Of a DNA stretch of 64,000 nucleotides, positions 37,922 to 50,200 are shown in pieces. The stretch comes from Saccoglossus kowalevskii. Its lineage: Eukaryota; Hemichordata; Enteropneusta; Harrimaniidae. The DNA is taken from NCBI RefSeq assembly GCF_000003605.2, contig NW_003155247.1:52846-116845 (forward strand), given 5' to 3'. The number at the start of each line of letters is the position of its first letter. Position 1 is the first letter of the stretch. The translations under genes were made by a program, and so were the position numbers. The notes beneath the pieces were generated by a model that worked only from the letters and a program-made list of their open reading frames with translations, was not told where the DNA came from and did not search any database.

Positions 37922-39979
37922 TAGATGGGGCAACAGTGGTAAGCAATGATTGGATGACTGTTGACGAAATTGTGCGTATTGCGATTACATTTTTTTTTAG
38001 TCTTCGAACAAATTGTGTAAAGATTGCTGATTACCCTCAAAATTGCGAGTATCACATCGAATATAGGGGCGTCTGCTACCATAGTGATACACCATTGAAC
38101 GAATAAAATTGTTTCAATTCAAATTGGCCCAGTTTTGAGAATAACAACTGACTACCCATAGTATTAAAGATATAAATTTCGTGTTGACTGCGTTATTGAA
38201 GGCATTTAAAGAGACGTTGTGATCATGTAGCTGCTGGTTAGTTTGACGATCAGATATGAACATAAAAACATAAATGTTGCGTTTTTTTTTTGCCAGGGAC
38301 CACGTAATTGAATCTACGTATTCATAACAAATAAAAGTACCAGAACGCAAATATTGTATTTTTACAATCCATAGACGTTCCGTAGGTATTGTGCGTATCA
38401 ATATAGATCGACACGCATTTTTCACCTGATACCAAGGTGGTCCATGACTATTTATGCTTGCAATTGATATTGTTATATTCTGAATATACTCCAAGTCCCC
38501 GGTGACTTCACATTCACGGGTAATCAGTCGGCAACGTCTCAACTGACGCAAAAGCAAGTAGGATTGTTTGCAGAACACCGTTTTTGTATACCGTATCTCT
38601 TCTTATTTTTGTTCTTTTTCTTCAACCTTCCACAATCTTTGCGAATCACGTACCCCGAAATATGGCCAGGGAAGACAGCCTAGAGTGTACCCTAAGAATC
38701 AGCGCACATGCAATTCCTTTACAATTCTTCTCTTCCGTAAAAAAAATCGACTCGAATTTATGCTTGTTTTTAAAATACAGTCATTTTTGACAGGTTCTGA
38801 TAAAGCCCATAGTACGGTGCACGCCCCTTGAAAATACAACCACTTTTTTATTAAGACGTACACGAGCGAACACTTAATACACTGAATCAGCCTGTCAGTA
38901 ATGTCATTGCCACAGACGACTATAAACCCAGCTTAGCTGATCTCAACGAGAGTTCATCTAACGTGCATTTAAGAAAAAAAATAGAGCACTAGTAACAAGA
39001 ACATATATTTACGACGACATATTATTTTTAATTTACAGTGAGTGTAAATAGGTCCAACTGTATCTGCGTGCTATTTTTTTCTTAAATATGCCCCATTATT
39101 CCTTAGTGTGCTGACTTATAAAAATAGAACGTGTTATCGTGAATGCCGTACACATAGGCAATGCGTCATAGTTAATAACAGTCATAACTAGACTTCACCG
39201 TGATGACGTAACAGTATTCTATTGCGGAGGCAATCTGTGTTTATAATAAACCGCCCTTTGTTATACGCTAGCCGTGTCTATCTTGAATTATCGACTCGGG
39301 TGGTATGCATGATATAAATATATATACATCTACCATAAAATTGAAAAAAAAATCGCATTTTGACAAATACAAGTAGTTGCGACGTTTCGAGTTGTTTTAT
39401 AATTCCTCTGTGTTTCTTGTCTTTCTAAGAATTTGTTTCATTTTAAAGGATTATTTTATTGCATGTTTATAAAACACAGTTTGCCTCAAAGGTAAGTCGG
39501 TGCTGAGAATCGATGTCTGTCTATATAAGGCAAACATGTTGGCAACCTGCTTGAGGGTGAGGTACTTCCTGGCCTTCTCGGTATTAGTACACAATGCGAC
39601 GCTATTACAAGAATGGAAAGCCTACACGACCACATCAAGCACGACACGCCGTTATTGTTGTGCGCGGAAGCGTTTTTTATTGGCGAACATATACGAAAGG
39701 AAGCAGGTACATTGCCATCGGAATAACACACGGCATGGATCTGACGTACACAATGTAGAATAAATATATAATGGAAAACTAAATCGTCTGATGTGTATTT
39801 CGCTAAGTGTTCGGGCGACTCTCCCTGCCATTCCATGTATGTGCTTGGGTAATCTATAAAAAATAAGCTTCTTGTCCTCGACTTGAAAATCGGGAGGATG
39901 ATTTCCGCCGATGAAATATACCGTTGGCCCAATTGATGGTTGAAAAGATGAACTGGATTCTTGGCTGATGCTGTTGCTA
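37922..39979. other. non-coding stretch downstream of mir-137
   Basis: On the minus strand this region is downstream of the microRNA hairpin and would hold the rest of any pri-miR-137 transcript. No polyadenylation site can be chosen with confidence because AATAAA-like words are frequent in such AT-rich DNA. The 175-codon minus frame 39486-40013, the longest in the window, starts inside the mature microRNA and has no recognisable domain. Confidence 0.4.
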
Positions 39980-40054
39980 GGCACCAGCTACGTGTATTCT
40001 CAAGCAATAACATCAGGTATGTATTATCAACCCGAGAATACGCGTCACCGGCAC
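39980..40054 (-). ncRNA. mir-137 microRNA precursor hairpin
   Basis: miR-137 is a conserved animal microRNA, best known from neurons, that represses target mRNAs in the cytoplasm through Argonaute. On the minus strand the 3' arm (39988-40010) contains TATTGCTTGAGAATACACG, the miR-137 core with its seed. The 5' arm (about 40022-40046) reads CGCGTATTCTCGGGTTGATA and pairs with it: GTATTCTC/GAGAATAC first, then a wobble-rich upper stem with one bulged T, closing on a loop around CATACCTGA. The lower stem continues outward with GTGCCGG against CTGGTGC. The layout (mature product in the 3' arm, 5' arm of the form GGTGACGNGTATTCT-GGGT-GATAATAC) agrees with the vertebrate precursor as I remember it. 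The spelling GAGAATACAC rather than AAGAATACGC is the invertebrate form. Exact Drosha and Dicer ends cannot be fixed from sequence. Confidence 0.96.
39988..40010 (-). ncRNA. mature miR-137 (3' arm)
   Basis: The guide strand starts with TTATTGC or TATTGCT, depending on the 5' end used. Animals differ by one base at this end, which shifts the seed, so small-RNA reads are needed to choose. The 3' end is around CACGTAG. All core positions of the invertebrate form appear intact. Confidence 0.93.
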
Positions 40055-40776
40055 GTGCATGATTCCCTTCACAAGTTCTCTCCGCATCTTACTCTTTGGC
40101 TCACTGCTTTTCCCGATTCACCGCAAACATCACCATTCTCGGCGTCGCCACCGATAAAACTCAACACCGGACAGAAAGGTTAAAAACAGGTCCATCTACA
40201 CACTCAATCTGACATTTGCGGCTGTTATATCCTCGGCCCACTCAATTGAAATTTCGTTTCACCCCCAATAAACCTACAATTATTATCCTTGTCCTTTGGG
40301 AGCTCGGCAAAAGTATCATAGCATACCCGACTTAGATCGAATTTATGAATATTTCTAAAGAAGGCGATTTACCGTTCCACGAAGTTTTCAAAAAATTAAA
40401 GAAAGAAAGAAAGAAAGAAAGGGAACGTTTTAGGTCGCGCTTTTATGATATCACAATACAACAACAAAGAGAAATACTAACCGATGTTTATCGCAATTAC
40501 GTGTGCCGTGCTTGCTCAATAAATACGGGAGAACGCTGAATGATGAGATGATTTATACTAGCACGAACACGCAATGCGATGATGTCAAATGATAAGGATT
40601 GACAAAAGTATTGCTATCGCAGAAAATTAGTATTTCTCGCATATATTCACATTTTTGGTCAAGTCTGAAACAGACGTTGACTGTGGATATCAATTAAACA
40701 CACTCATACAGCGCACAAGCACTCCACAAAAGAACATATTTAAGACAAATGGATATTAGAAAAATAATAGACTTAC
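40055..40776. other. non-coding stretch between hairpin and upstream candidate exon
   Basis: On the minus strand this would be intron or pri-miRNA leader. It contains a short AAGA repeat near 40403-40422 (AAAGAAAGAAAGAAAG). The 64-codon plus frame 40345-40539 contains that repeat and is not convincing. No second microRNA hairpin is seen. Confidence 0.45.
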
Positions 40777-41145
40777 AGGGGTATTTTTTGTGAAGGTAAA
40801 GAACAACCACGCCGGGAAACTGTATTCACTGTCGTTGTTTTCATCTTCGTAACTATCATCACCATCATCATCACCACATTCATTGTCAGCCGCAGTCTCG
40901 TCGCCTTTCTGCACACACGGCATTGGGAACACAATTACGGATGCGTTCCCAGCACTATCAAGTCGGTCACTGCAGCCATGACAACGGCGATAGAGAGAAA
41001 GAGATGTTGAGAACAAGCTGATTGGGGAGTGACGACTTTCCGGAGAAATGAAATGTGTCACCACGTACACACAGGGATTGCTGAATTCAACCCTGATGCA
41101 CAAAGCGACTGACCGTTGGTGTTGCAGTCTTGGAATAGCGTTCAA
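40777..41145 (-). other. candidate 5' exon upstream of mir-137
   Basis: A 129-codon minus frame runs from 41145 to 40756. At 40777/40776 it meets CCCCT|GTAAGT, a strong splice donor, so an exon could end there with the last residues FTFTKNTP. The frame holds an acidic run (DDDGDDSYEDENNDSEY, from GAT/GAC/CAT-type trinucleotides near 40848-40878) followed by FPAWLFFTFT. I recognise no protein family. It could be a first exon of a protein gene, a non-coding exon of the pri-miR-137 transcript, or chance. The hairpin lies about 720 bases further along the same strand, in what would be the first intron. Confidence 0.22.
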
Positions 41146-41279
41146 TTCGAATCACCAAAAACACTCGCCTCCTCTACATGTATACAAACAGCAGCTCGCA
41201 TTATCAAACGGCGAATCTGTGCTTTTTTTTACCAACGCCGCTTGTGTCACTGGTCTGTCGTACCAGAGTTGTCAACGAA

Positions 41280-41565
41280 GCGACATCAACTGAGTCACAG
41301 AGCTAGCTTGCAAGGTGGTTGCCGACTCACTCGCTGCACGGCTTCAATTCGGCAAGCGTTGCCCAGGTGCAATTGATCAGCGCTTCCTACATCTTCGGCT
41401 GATAGCGGCCGTAGTGCGCGCACTCTGACGCCCACACTGAACACTATCTATGTCGGCGTGTCTATTTCACCGATAATTAGGGCGTGTCCCCGTGACAATG
41501 CCTGCTCTTCTCATTCATCACATCATGTCGCAATCCGATAGGACGACGCAGCAACCAATCGGAAC
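41280..41565 (-). promoter_or_regulatory. CpG-rich putative promoter upstream of mir-137
   Basis: From about 41280 to 41465 CpG is frequent, for example GCGCGC near 41416 and GGCGTG near 41455. A CCAAT box in AACCAATCGG lies near 41553-41562. Placed 1.3-1.5 kb upstream of the minus-strand hairpin and just upstream of the candidate exon, it is a reasonable pri-miR-137 promoter. No TATA box is evident. Direction is inferred from the position of the microRNA, since a CCAAT box works in either orientation. Confidence 0.3.
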
Positions 41566-44500
41566 CCAGGTATCCTTACTCCCCGTTTTCGTGGCTCTAG
41601 TTTTTATGACAGCGCTAGGATTAACGATAATGAGGCAGCTTCGGATCGGTTAATCGCAAGCGTTTTTTTTAGCAATCTCCTCCGATATCGTGGATGAAAA
41701 TAGCGTCTTAATTGGCTGTCAGCGATATCGATACATTGTGCATAGTATAATTATTATCCTGTTCTTTCCCAAGAGAAAATACAATAATTATAGTGTATTC
41801 TATCATTAGTCCGTCTATCGAGTGTGGAGAAAACGTCTGCAAGAAAATAGTAATTCATTAGTCCTATACGAACGGTTAATATTGTGGCGTATTGATTTAT
41901 CTTTCAGTATTTCTGTAGTTTTAGCTATTTCAGTAACGGCTAGACAGGTGTAATTTTGCATGGCACACATCTCTCCATATCATAATAATTGTCCTAACCC
42001 ACGTGTCATTATGCTAAAATGCTTAATTCTCAAACCAGAATCAATCATAGCAAAAGCATTTTTATTATTCGTATCATATTACAGCAATATCGGTTCTCGT
42101 ATTGTCATCACGGTTCTTGTTGTAAGTTCAACAATGCGTAAGGAAGTAATGATGTCGAAAGAAGGAAATGGGAATCCTGCCATTGTTCTGTTTTGTTGAT
42201 GTTGCTTTTTGTAAAAAAAAAAATATCGGAACAACGATAAAATCAAATTGTCTATTTTGCGTAACAAATTTCCTGGTAAATAGGCTTACAAAATTAATGT
42301 TATAATTCGAATGAAATCAAAGTATACACATTTTGTTCCGAGATCACGCACGACATCGCGCATTAATCGTGGCCCTGAACTTGAATACACAGGTACACAG
42401 AAAATGAAATATACCACAACAGTCACGGATATGTATTATGCAATACGGGTGTCTCGCTTGTCGAAGTACCAGGAGCTCAGCACCCGCTAGTAAAGAGATG
42501 CTTAGAATGACCGCACACACAACCTTTTGCAAATGCAGTGACATTTCGTTATCGTCAGTTCAGTTTTACGTGTCGAATGGAGTGAAATAAGAATAGTGTT
42601 ACGGGAATAATATAATTTTGCCATCACCTGCAGTTGATCGCGTACAACTTGGAATGTTCATACGCGATTCGCGACGTATGTGATACAGCAATCTCGTTTT
42701 ATCAGCGTACACTGTAGAAAGTACGGTGTAGGCTCGTGAAAAAATAAACTCGAATGACAGCGCCACCTGTACGTGTTAACAGAGATGGCAAATGTTATAC
42801 AGCCAATAAACTTTAATACAATGATATAATTTTTGTAAATTATTAAACGTTGAGTTGCAAGATGCAATAATGATCTACTATCTGAATCATGAAGCGAACA
42901 ATCTACGCGAGAAAAGTCTTTAGCGGAGCAAGCAGTTGCGGCAATTATCGTGGCCGCGGTCTTTACGTCTATTGTATTCCTCCGCTATGCCAGGATTGTT
43001 ACTGATTGTAGGGAGTGACTGGCGATGATGACTTAAACCAACAGACATGCACACACACACAAAATATCAACGACTCAATGTGTGTGGGGTGTCTAGACAC
43101 CGGCAGTAGCATATTGTCAACATTCGAGCGCAAAGGAGATGAAGTCAATTTTATGAAGACATAAAAACGTCTTTAAATATGGGTTAAACTGAGATAACGC
43201 ATGATGACATTTGTATGATGATGAATAACTGTAAAAACAGCCTTTTACTGCTCAATATTTGTACCAGACGTTCACCTCATTGTTCGTAAATGGACAAAAC
43301 CAGATTTATTTGACATACCACGCCAATGAACTCAGCGCGAAGAATTTTTACTCGCTCAATGTGTGTCATTGAAGGTTACGCCCACTTAATATTTTGCGGG
43401 CACAGAACCAAAATATGTTTCGCGGGCGAAGAATGTAAAATCAGCGCATGTGTGTACAAACGTAATAGTCCCATATGACGGTGTGTCATCGTGTCTCTAA
43501 CAGGCAGGTTGACAAAGTAATCTTTCTTTGGTAAGCGTGCAGGTCCACGCATAATATATATAAACTCATCGTTTAGTCTGTGATGACTTTTTAACGAAAT
43601 TGCGGGAGTGATATTTTTCACGGTTCGCTCCGTAGCACGGAAGATAATTATCGCCGGGTTTAAGGAAGAGAAAAAAAACCTCACGCATGATCGAAAACGA
43701 CATATTCTTGCATTCGTCAATTTCATTACGCGCTTTTCGGTGCGATAACATATAATAGATGTTGGGTTTCAGCCACGTGTGTCAAATAGCAATATGTGGC
43801 GAGGCAGAAATCACTCGCTCGCTGATGACTGCGCGAGAGACTGACCCATCAGATTGGTAATGAGTGCAATCTGTATGCAAAGAAATCGGTGATGAATAAT
43901 GCTGTTCTCCATATCAGCTTTGTTTCACCTTGTCGTATATTACCGGTTAATTCACGACATGCTTTTTTTACATGCTGTGTACATTACAAAGCAGAAGCGA
44001 GAGGCGTAAGCAGAGACAGATTGAGGGAGGGGCGGCAATGAACCCTTTGCATAGTCAACTCCCTATAAAACACCTACGCATTTTGTTATGTTTAACAATG
44101 GTATTTAATAATGGCGATACTTTGTAGGACATGTGACTATTAAGTATTTAATACTATTCGCGATTCATTGTTATTTATAAAATTACGTGATTCCGCACGA
44201 CACGTGCGCTTCGATTAGACGAAACCTTGCTGACAGCTTCAAATTACAAGCAGCAAAGACAAGATTACCTTATCTCATATAAAAAATACATATCAGAAAC
44301 AAAAATCAATCAAAATCAATGAAAAATGAAGAGACAAAAAGCAAGAAACACAGAATAACAGAAAGTAGAGGACCCTCTTCATTTATGAACAAAGAAGATG
44401 TCTTTCTGTCCATGTATGAATGAATGTATGAAAGCGTATTGTATTTGAAATGGTGTAGCATCATGATTGCCGTAAACATTGAATAACAACTGCCATTTGG

Positions 44501-47106
44501 CATTGATAAAATATAGTTCTTGCAAAGTAAAACATGAAAATTACATAACTTACATGTTTTTCCCCAAATATTATATATTTTGATAACTCTGCTCCAGGTT
44601 TGGTGTTGGTAACACGTAATATAATTTTCAACCTTTTCTTTTCGTCTGACAGCAAACTATCTCTTTAGTCTGTATTTTAATAAGAGCTTGTGTACCTCGT
44701 TAATTAGTAAATCGTAAATAATACAACCTGGTTCCCTTTTCTTAAATAGAACATTGTGATACTCGCAATCACTTATGTTATCATTGTGAAAAATCGTACT
44801 ACCTTTTCACTGCTTAGGACAATTGAGGTGAGGGTAGGAAAACGTACTCTCATTGGGTGATACAGAATTCCCCAAGGTAAACAGTTTTCTATTGAAATTA
44901 ATTGAATCATTCACATATTTTACCCTTTCCTTGAGACGGCCACCACTAGTAAAACATGTTCTTGTTAATTGTCATGGCTGAGATGTTTAAATAATATTGT
45001 GTGTTAAAAATGTGTAACATAGCACCTCGTCAGAAGATCATTTGAGTGCACTGTGGTTACCTGCATGTGTATGGGAACATGCCTCTGAGAGAGATATTTG
45101 ATGAAAATGTACGGCTTCACAAAACAGACAGGTAGTCTTTATCAATCCACTGTTTTATAGTAATAACTCATTGCAGCTTGTAAATGGGTGAAATTTAATA
45201 TTGTTTGTAATTGGAACACACACTACAGTTAACACAGTAAAGTCAGATTTGAACAGTAATTCCACACTGAGGTTTTATCTATTTTACCGACGATAACTTT
45301 GGATGACAGATTTGGGCACATTGAGAGTAAATTTGCATATAAATGATGCGTTCCTTTATTATTCAAATTCCTGCGCCTTACAGAAGTCCTGTATCCACTC
45401 CTGATCAGCGTCAATAGTCAATTAAATCGTTTCATGAACCTGGTTGACTTGACGCACTTATTGACTGTCCGGAAATTGGGAGTGGCAGAATTGCGGTCGG
45501 GCAACATACCACCTAAGAACCGAATCATAACTTAGGAAATCTGTACATAGACAATATGGATTGATTTGGTTTCCGGGTTTGACGAGAAGCTCAGTTTACG
45601 ACCCTCCGTTCTCATTTCTTCTTCTAAAGAGCTGCACGCAAGGAGGTCCGCGCAACGTTTCAACCTCACTGCTGACGGCCATGCCAAGATGTCGCCAAAT
45701 GATCTGTTATTTGTCGATTTCCCGTGAAGAAAAGTAATTAAGCCGTAATAGATGTCTGTGGTACACTGACTTCACCCCTAGACCATGCTGTGAAACGCGT
45801 GCCTACCAACACGAAATAGATCAGATTCATATTTTTTTATCTAGCTTACTTTTTTGCTCGATTTCATAAATCACGCGTACACATACATTGTAATGATTCA
45901 TTTTCTGTCAGCGAGTAAGTTTCATCAATATTTCTCCCTAACACCGGTGCTAGAAATTAATAACATATTAATTGTCACAAATATGATAACAGCCGTTCTC
46001 ACCTGCGTCTTCTTTATGAACGAACAGCCGTTTCTTTCCAATTAGCCCCGTCGTCTAGATTGAGTAACGATGACTCAGATTTCGGATAGTAAAAAGACCG
46101 TTCTGCTTGGTGATCGATAGCTAGCAGCTCCGATTGTGTGTGTAGTCTGTGGGTGAAATATTGTATGCCAAATATTATATCGCTTTCAAGTATTTAGGCT
46201 ACATCATTAATCGCCCCCACCTATCATTATTCTTATAAGGCTTTATCGCTCGGGTCATTGACTACATTATTACTAGGCAATTTACACAACGTCACTGCAT
46301 GATGAGTCAATCCTATCCCGGGTAAAATTGGGCAAAATTCTATTTTTCCTACGATTTCCGCTACAATGATAAAACAATTTATATTCAAATTAGTAAACAA
46401 GCATCTATTTGGCGACTATTTTCAGCTGATCGTGAATTTTCGTATACTATTAATTCTAAGCTGATTAATGCTAGTATGTGATTTCTGCGACATGTCGCAA
46501 AACTGTTGCTATTTTGTCCTCATTTAGTCTACATTCAGACCAACTCGGAATAACGGGGATTTATGGATTATTTCGTTTAGTAACATATCTTGGATATTTT
46601 CTGAAGTACACATGCGTACCATGACACACACACATACACGCATACTAAAAATGCCAGTTACTAACCGTTTTAACGGTGGGGAGGGCGGGGTTGGTTGGAT
46701 ACACACGTTGTTACCAGAGGGTGCACTATGCGCCATTTTACACCGTAGTTACATGGAACTTACTGCGACATGGATGGATCTCAGTAGCTTGGCGTGAAGC
46801 TCACAGGTGGTAGGTTACTAAAACATACTCTGTATTTTGTGTATCCGCATGTCTTCGAGTAAGTGTGTTCAAAGTTGGAACAATATTCAAAACGTTGCAT
46901 AATTTCAAACATTTTTTTTTGTAAATCCGAAACTATACTGATCTTGAAAATTGTTATACATAAGTTTTTGAAAACCCGTTGCATTTCAATCGAACATAGT
47001 AGTGTAGTCACATACATTGTATTTGACTTCAAGTATGTAACGAGACTATTTGACATTGACTTTTGTTTGAGTTAGGAACTTAAGATTCGCCGTTTCCCGA
47101 TTCAAA
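41566..47106. other. non-coding stretch, nothing recognised
   Basis: Five and a half kilobases without a recognised exon, tRNA, transposon or tandem array. A small (CA)n run lies at 43047-43060. A minus-strand YY1-like AAAATGGCGC lies near 46735. The longest frames (116 minus at 43376-43726, 91 minus at 46781-47056) show no domain. Confidence 0.5.
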
Positions 47107-47238
47107 ATGGCTGCCAAAATTGATGTCACGAGGAAAACAAGTCCACATTTACTTGTCACTACTACTGCATTGCTCGGAATAATATCAAAAGCTTCTTGCG
47201 TGGTTCCAATGCTCCCCATTTTCAACCACAGCTCGTAG
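47107..47238 (+). CDS. possible 43-residue small protein
   Basis: The ATG at 47107 stands in CAAAATGGC, both a good start context and a YY1-type site. The frame runs 43 residues to TAG at 47236-47238. It begins MAAKIDVTRKTSPHLLV and has one hydrophobic stretch (about residues 15-38, LLVTTTALLGIIS then CVVPMLPIF) that could be a membrane segment. No family is recognised. A frame of this length arises often by chance in 64 kb, so only the start context and the hydrophobic stretch speak for it. The ATG could also simply be part of a YY1 site at a non-coding start. Confidence 0.2.
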   Translation: MAAKIDVTRKTSPHLLVTTTALLGIISKASCVVPMLPIFNHSS

Positions 47239-50200
47239 AGAACTACTTTAAACTGTAATCTTCAATTATATTGATGTTCGAACAATCATGGCATCTTCCC
47301 TTGCTGAACTTTCGGAATGATGCAGGTGAATCGCATCGTCACGGGTCGGCAATTCAAGTCAGCGACATGAATTCACTAAGTACTGCAGAAACGAATTGAA
47401 AAATATGACCCCCCTGGAACATTTCACTGCTAATTTGCACGGCGAAGCCATCATTCCTCAATCAACGATAACAGTCCACTGCTTGCGTGAAAATGCAAGG
47501 TGTGGAGCCGAAATAGTCGAACTCATACTGCTCGTCAAGTTGATGAGAGCCAACATTATTAAGCGGGATTATTAGGCGTGAAATTTCCATTTGAATAGGT
47601 TGGATTACTACAGCCACCATAAAAGCTCGCTCACATCGACTTCAATAAATAGGCACGTATGATTATTACCCTGCCTGAACGTGTACCCGACACGTACGGC
47701 GTTATTACCGCCAAACAAACATCGTATTTTGTTCTAAGCAAAACAGAAAGTAGTTAGAGATTTTTCGAAGTATTGGTCACCAAGCTCATTAAATATAATT
47801 GCATTCGTGTTTTTTTATGGAAAGGCTGATTTATTACAACGAATTGTTTTTTTACTTCTTATGACCGAGGCACAGATCCATCACGCCTCGTTCACTCTGA
47901 TACGGGCGAGTTGTCAGTAAAGAACGACCTAGTCCGAAATTGAACGACAAGCAGATTGGAGACACGCCTGTGGCACTTTGACCGATATGGGACGTGCCGT
48001 TATACGTTAAACTGCTAGTACAGACAGCACGATTCTAAAAGGTAAAGTACCACATGGCGCGTTACTGTTCGGTATGGGACTCCTACGACATATACAAGGC
48101 GTGTACGTTGTACGCACTCGAAAGCGCGCTGCTGTGCGATGGCTGTGACGCAGTGCGCTCTTCTCAGATGTCTGCATGATGATTTATCGAGGTGATATAA
48201 AAACGCTTCAACGGAGACAGCATTGCAGAATACATTTTATTTGTCGCCACCCGTTGTGTTGTTGCGATACGGGCCATGCACGACAAGTGACATCGTTTCT
48301 CTGTCATTTGTAAAATGAAATTAAACTAAATGTATGGAGAACGTAATTGAACAACAACTAGTGACGTCATTATCCAATATGTATTTGAGTTTTCTTACGT
48401 GTAATTTGCCTGAGTTGTCATTTATCTACTTATACAGAACATTTCTCGCAGACAAATAAATTACATTTCCCAGTCCAATAATGGAGTTGAACCGAACATG
48501 GTATTAATCACTATACATGTTATTGTGTGCGATTATTGACGAGAATGTTAGCGGACAGAGGAATCCTAATGTAAGCAGTGGGACTGATTTATTTTTTTCA
48601 TAAACCATAAAATCATTCTCATATCTCAAATCAAGCAATATGTTACGCATAAACTACATATTTTATATATCATATAATCAATTATATGCAGATTGATGAA
48701 TATATATAAGAAAGTGACTGTCATGCGCAGTTGATGATAGCTATCATCGTCACATAATCACTCATTTTGTGTTGTCACGCAGTTTTACTTTTATCGTCTG
48801 ACATTTCCACGGCAATAAACAACATTATAATACACTACTGTTTTGGGGTATTTATAATCTGCAAAAGTATGAAAAGCGTATGTGATAAAAACACATGTTG
48901 CCAGTGTTTCGGAAGTTTTTTTCATATAATACATTTTGTGAAATATTTATGTTCACGACACGAGGACATGTGTCTCATCCGGGGCGCCTTAATTGTCACA
49001 ATACTTTTCAATGTGTGTTTAGTAGACACACATATTTGAGAGTATTTCCAACAAAAATTGAAAAGTATTTATTATCACAATACTAATAATAATAATGTAA
49101 AAGCGTTTTCTTTTTAACCACATTTTTCAAAAGAAACACATATTTAAAAGTGTCTGTATGAGAGGAAGGGATTACAAATCGTTATAAATACATTTGTGCT
49201 CATGGACAAATATATCAAATGACATTTTTTGCAGTCAAGTACTTTCCAGTATAAGCACAATACAACAAACAAATCACACATTAATAAAATAAGTTTGTGT
49301 GCTCTAAAAAGGGCATTGTATAAATATATTTTTGTAACAAGAATTCACATTGCTAGAAAGAGTATTTCTCTGTAACTAATTAACTCCTCGATTTATTTGC
49401 AACTGCTAACTAATTATGTCTACTGAGATTCAAATCGTTCATAAAAATGTAGAAAAAAATGCCCAACAATTTCAACATGGACACTTAAAATCGAATTACC
49501 AATGCACAGATTAACACAAACAAAACATCTGTAAACTGTCACATCTTTCCCAATCTCATCTCATGTCATGTCGTTTCCCCGAATTGCGTTTCCCCGAAAA
49601 CATCAAATTCCTGCGCAAAAGAAAAATAGTGGAACAAACAAAAAAATTACAGAAATTAAACGATTTTACTTAATTCCAATCCCATTCTCAGCAAATCCAA
49701 TAATCTGCACCTATTCATTGCATTCGATCTATTTCATTCCATTCCATTCGCACTCATTCCATTACAGTTTAACCTCTCTATCCGATATTTTCACTACTTT
49801 TATAAGCACCTCCTAAAAAGAGGACAGTGTGGACTTTTAAAAGTATTTTCCTAAACAGATTTCTTCACACATTGAAGACGAGAACAACCAACATTAATCC
49901 ATATTAGCAGACCAAAATTGATTTTCCATATTAGCAAAATCGTCTCTACCGCTCTGACAAAACCTATAATTTTCTATTCAATCTAAAGTAATTATTGTTC
50001 GGGCAATGCGCTATTTGAATTAGAAATATTTGATGCACAATATTATTTCGAGTATTTATACAGAAAATATTATTTGAATGCGCATGTAATTTGGGAAAAC
50101 ATGCCCACGTACTAGTATCATTACTCGAACTGAATTTTCAGTGTAAGTCTGCCTGATGTTTCTATAATCTTCTTTAGCAACTCTGGTCATGTCTCTGATC

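Noticed and set aside
37741-38106. 121-codon plus frame with a protein-like middle part
   Set aside because: No recognised family and overlapping minus-strand frames of similar length; likely chance.
39528-39549. AGGCAAACATGTTGGCAACCTG near mir-137, reminiscent of miR-31 (shown in part: AGGCAA, ATGTTGGCA)
   Set aside because: The seed is altered and no star arm is present; similar words occur by chance at 31847 and 35793.
44047-44057. TTGCATAGTCA, as in the start of miR-153
   Set aside because: The match ends after 11 bases and no complementary arm lies nearby.
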